From Nitrospinota bacterium (GTDB taxonomy: Bacteria; Nitrospinota; Nitrospinia; UBA9942): a stretch of 12,852 nt of DNA. Both the position numbers and the translations under genes were made by a program. The notes beneath the pieces are model-generated. The model had not been told where the DNA came from, ran no database searches, and was given only the letters and a program-made list of their open reading frames with translations. Shown one piece after another: positions 12,410 through 12,852 of this stretch (position 1 is the stretch's first letter; every line of letters starts with the position of its first letter). The stretch is taken from positions 1 through 12,852 of the forward strand of contig DNJG01000088.1 of NCBI GenBank assembly GCA_003489165.1, written 5' to 3'.

Positions 12410-12852
12410 ATGAAAATTATAATAATAGTAGTTTTTACTTTAAATTGGCTTTTATTCCTTGCAGATAGCGCCTATGCCTGGGGTGCGGGGATCCATATGA
12501 AAGAGGGGGTGTTTATACTTGATAACCTTAAACTTATACTTCCTCATATTGCAGATATATTAAAGGCATTCCCCTATGACTATCTCTACGGCTGCATTAG
12601 TGCCGATATATTTATTGGCAAAGGACATAAAAGGAGGGATGACCACTGTCATAACTGGTCAATTGGGCAAAAGATGCTGAAATATGCTGACAGTAATGAA
12701 ACCAATGCCTTTTCATACGGCTATTTATCCCATCTGGCAGCGGATGTAATTGCACATAATTTTTATATTCCAAATCAGTTGTATCTAACATCATCTACAA
12801 AGAGGTTCGGTCATATATACTGGGAGTTTCGCTCTGATGAGTATATTGAGAA
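12410..12852 (+). CDS. exported zinc-dependent phospholipase C-like protein, 3' end outside window
   Basis: 147 codons are present and the frame is still open at the right edge. A signal peptide (residues 1-23, ending A-Y-A) precedes Trp24. In the zinc-dependent phospholipase C/S1-P1 family the mature N-terminal tryptophan itself binds zinc, and here the predicted cleavage falls exactly before Trp24. Further candidate ligands follow in family order: His29, Asp66 in GCISADIF, His79 or His81 in DDHCHNWS, His108, Asp112 and His116 in YLSHLAADVIAHN, and His135 with Glu139 in FGHIYWEF (the H-x-x-x-E pair). The enzyme would act outside the cytoplasmic membrane on phospholipid head groups, though related proteins may have other esters as substrates. 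The ATG at 12410 has only a weak GGAA before it, lying in the dispersed repeat. It is co-directional with the nucleotidyltransferase gene. Confidence 0.85.
   Translation, partial: MKIIIIVVFTLNWLLFLADSAYAWGAGIHMKEGVFILDNLKLILPHIADILKAFPYDYLYGCISADIFIGKGHKRRDDHCHNWSIGQKMLKYADSNETNAFSYGYLSHLAADVIAHNFYIPNQLYLTSSTKRFGHIYWEFRSDEYIE

Overview
The window reads as chromosomal DNA of a Gram-negative-type, AT-leaning bacterium. The lipoprotein, two further exported proteins, and the biotin/NAD/CoA genes with their short spacers all fit this. The density of short palindromic repeats, some inside essential genes, recalls uncultivated Nitrospirota or Desulfobacterota-like genomes. That placement is an impression from gene content and repeat style, not a phylogenetic result.

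Layout. Bases 1-4480 look accessory. A strong promoter and ribosome site lead a helical DIP1984/septicolysin-like protein (94-633). After a gene-free gap comes an overlapping pair, a PBECR2-like nuclease candidate and a DUF2283 protein (930-1453), arranged like a toxin-antitoxin module. A poly-Gly lipoprotein (1833-3593) follows, with a terminator behind it, and then a classic vapBC-type antitoxin/PIN-toxin pair (3818-4479) with its own promoter. Bases 4513-8792 are on the minus strand. Read in transcription order they are an exported staphylococcal-nuclease-like protein, a universal stress protein, a small coiled-coil protein and the ATP-dependent protease Lon. Bases 8852-12309 are on the plus strand: nadC, birA and coaX packed as a cofactor operon (NAD, biotin attachment, CoA), then a MobA-like nucleotidyltransferase. 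The start of an exported zinc-dependent phospholipase C-like gene runs off the right edge.

The most unusual signal is repetitive. At least five types of short palindromic or tandem repeat lie in 7168-12402, and several are in frame inside genes. Seven-base units interrupt nadC; a 51-bp hairpin and an 18-bp perfect palindrome sit in birA; a 49-bp C/G palindrome sits in the nucleotidyltransferase; a GTAGGCAGTA-type repeat encodes much of the nuclease signal peptide. Family alignment by memory suggests these are insertions that the host proteins tolerate in surface loops, much as described for Rickettsia palindromic elements. I found no CRISPR array, tRNA, rRNA, transposase or phage gene.
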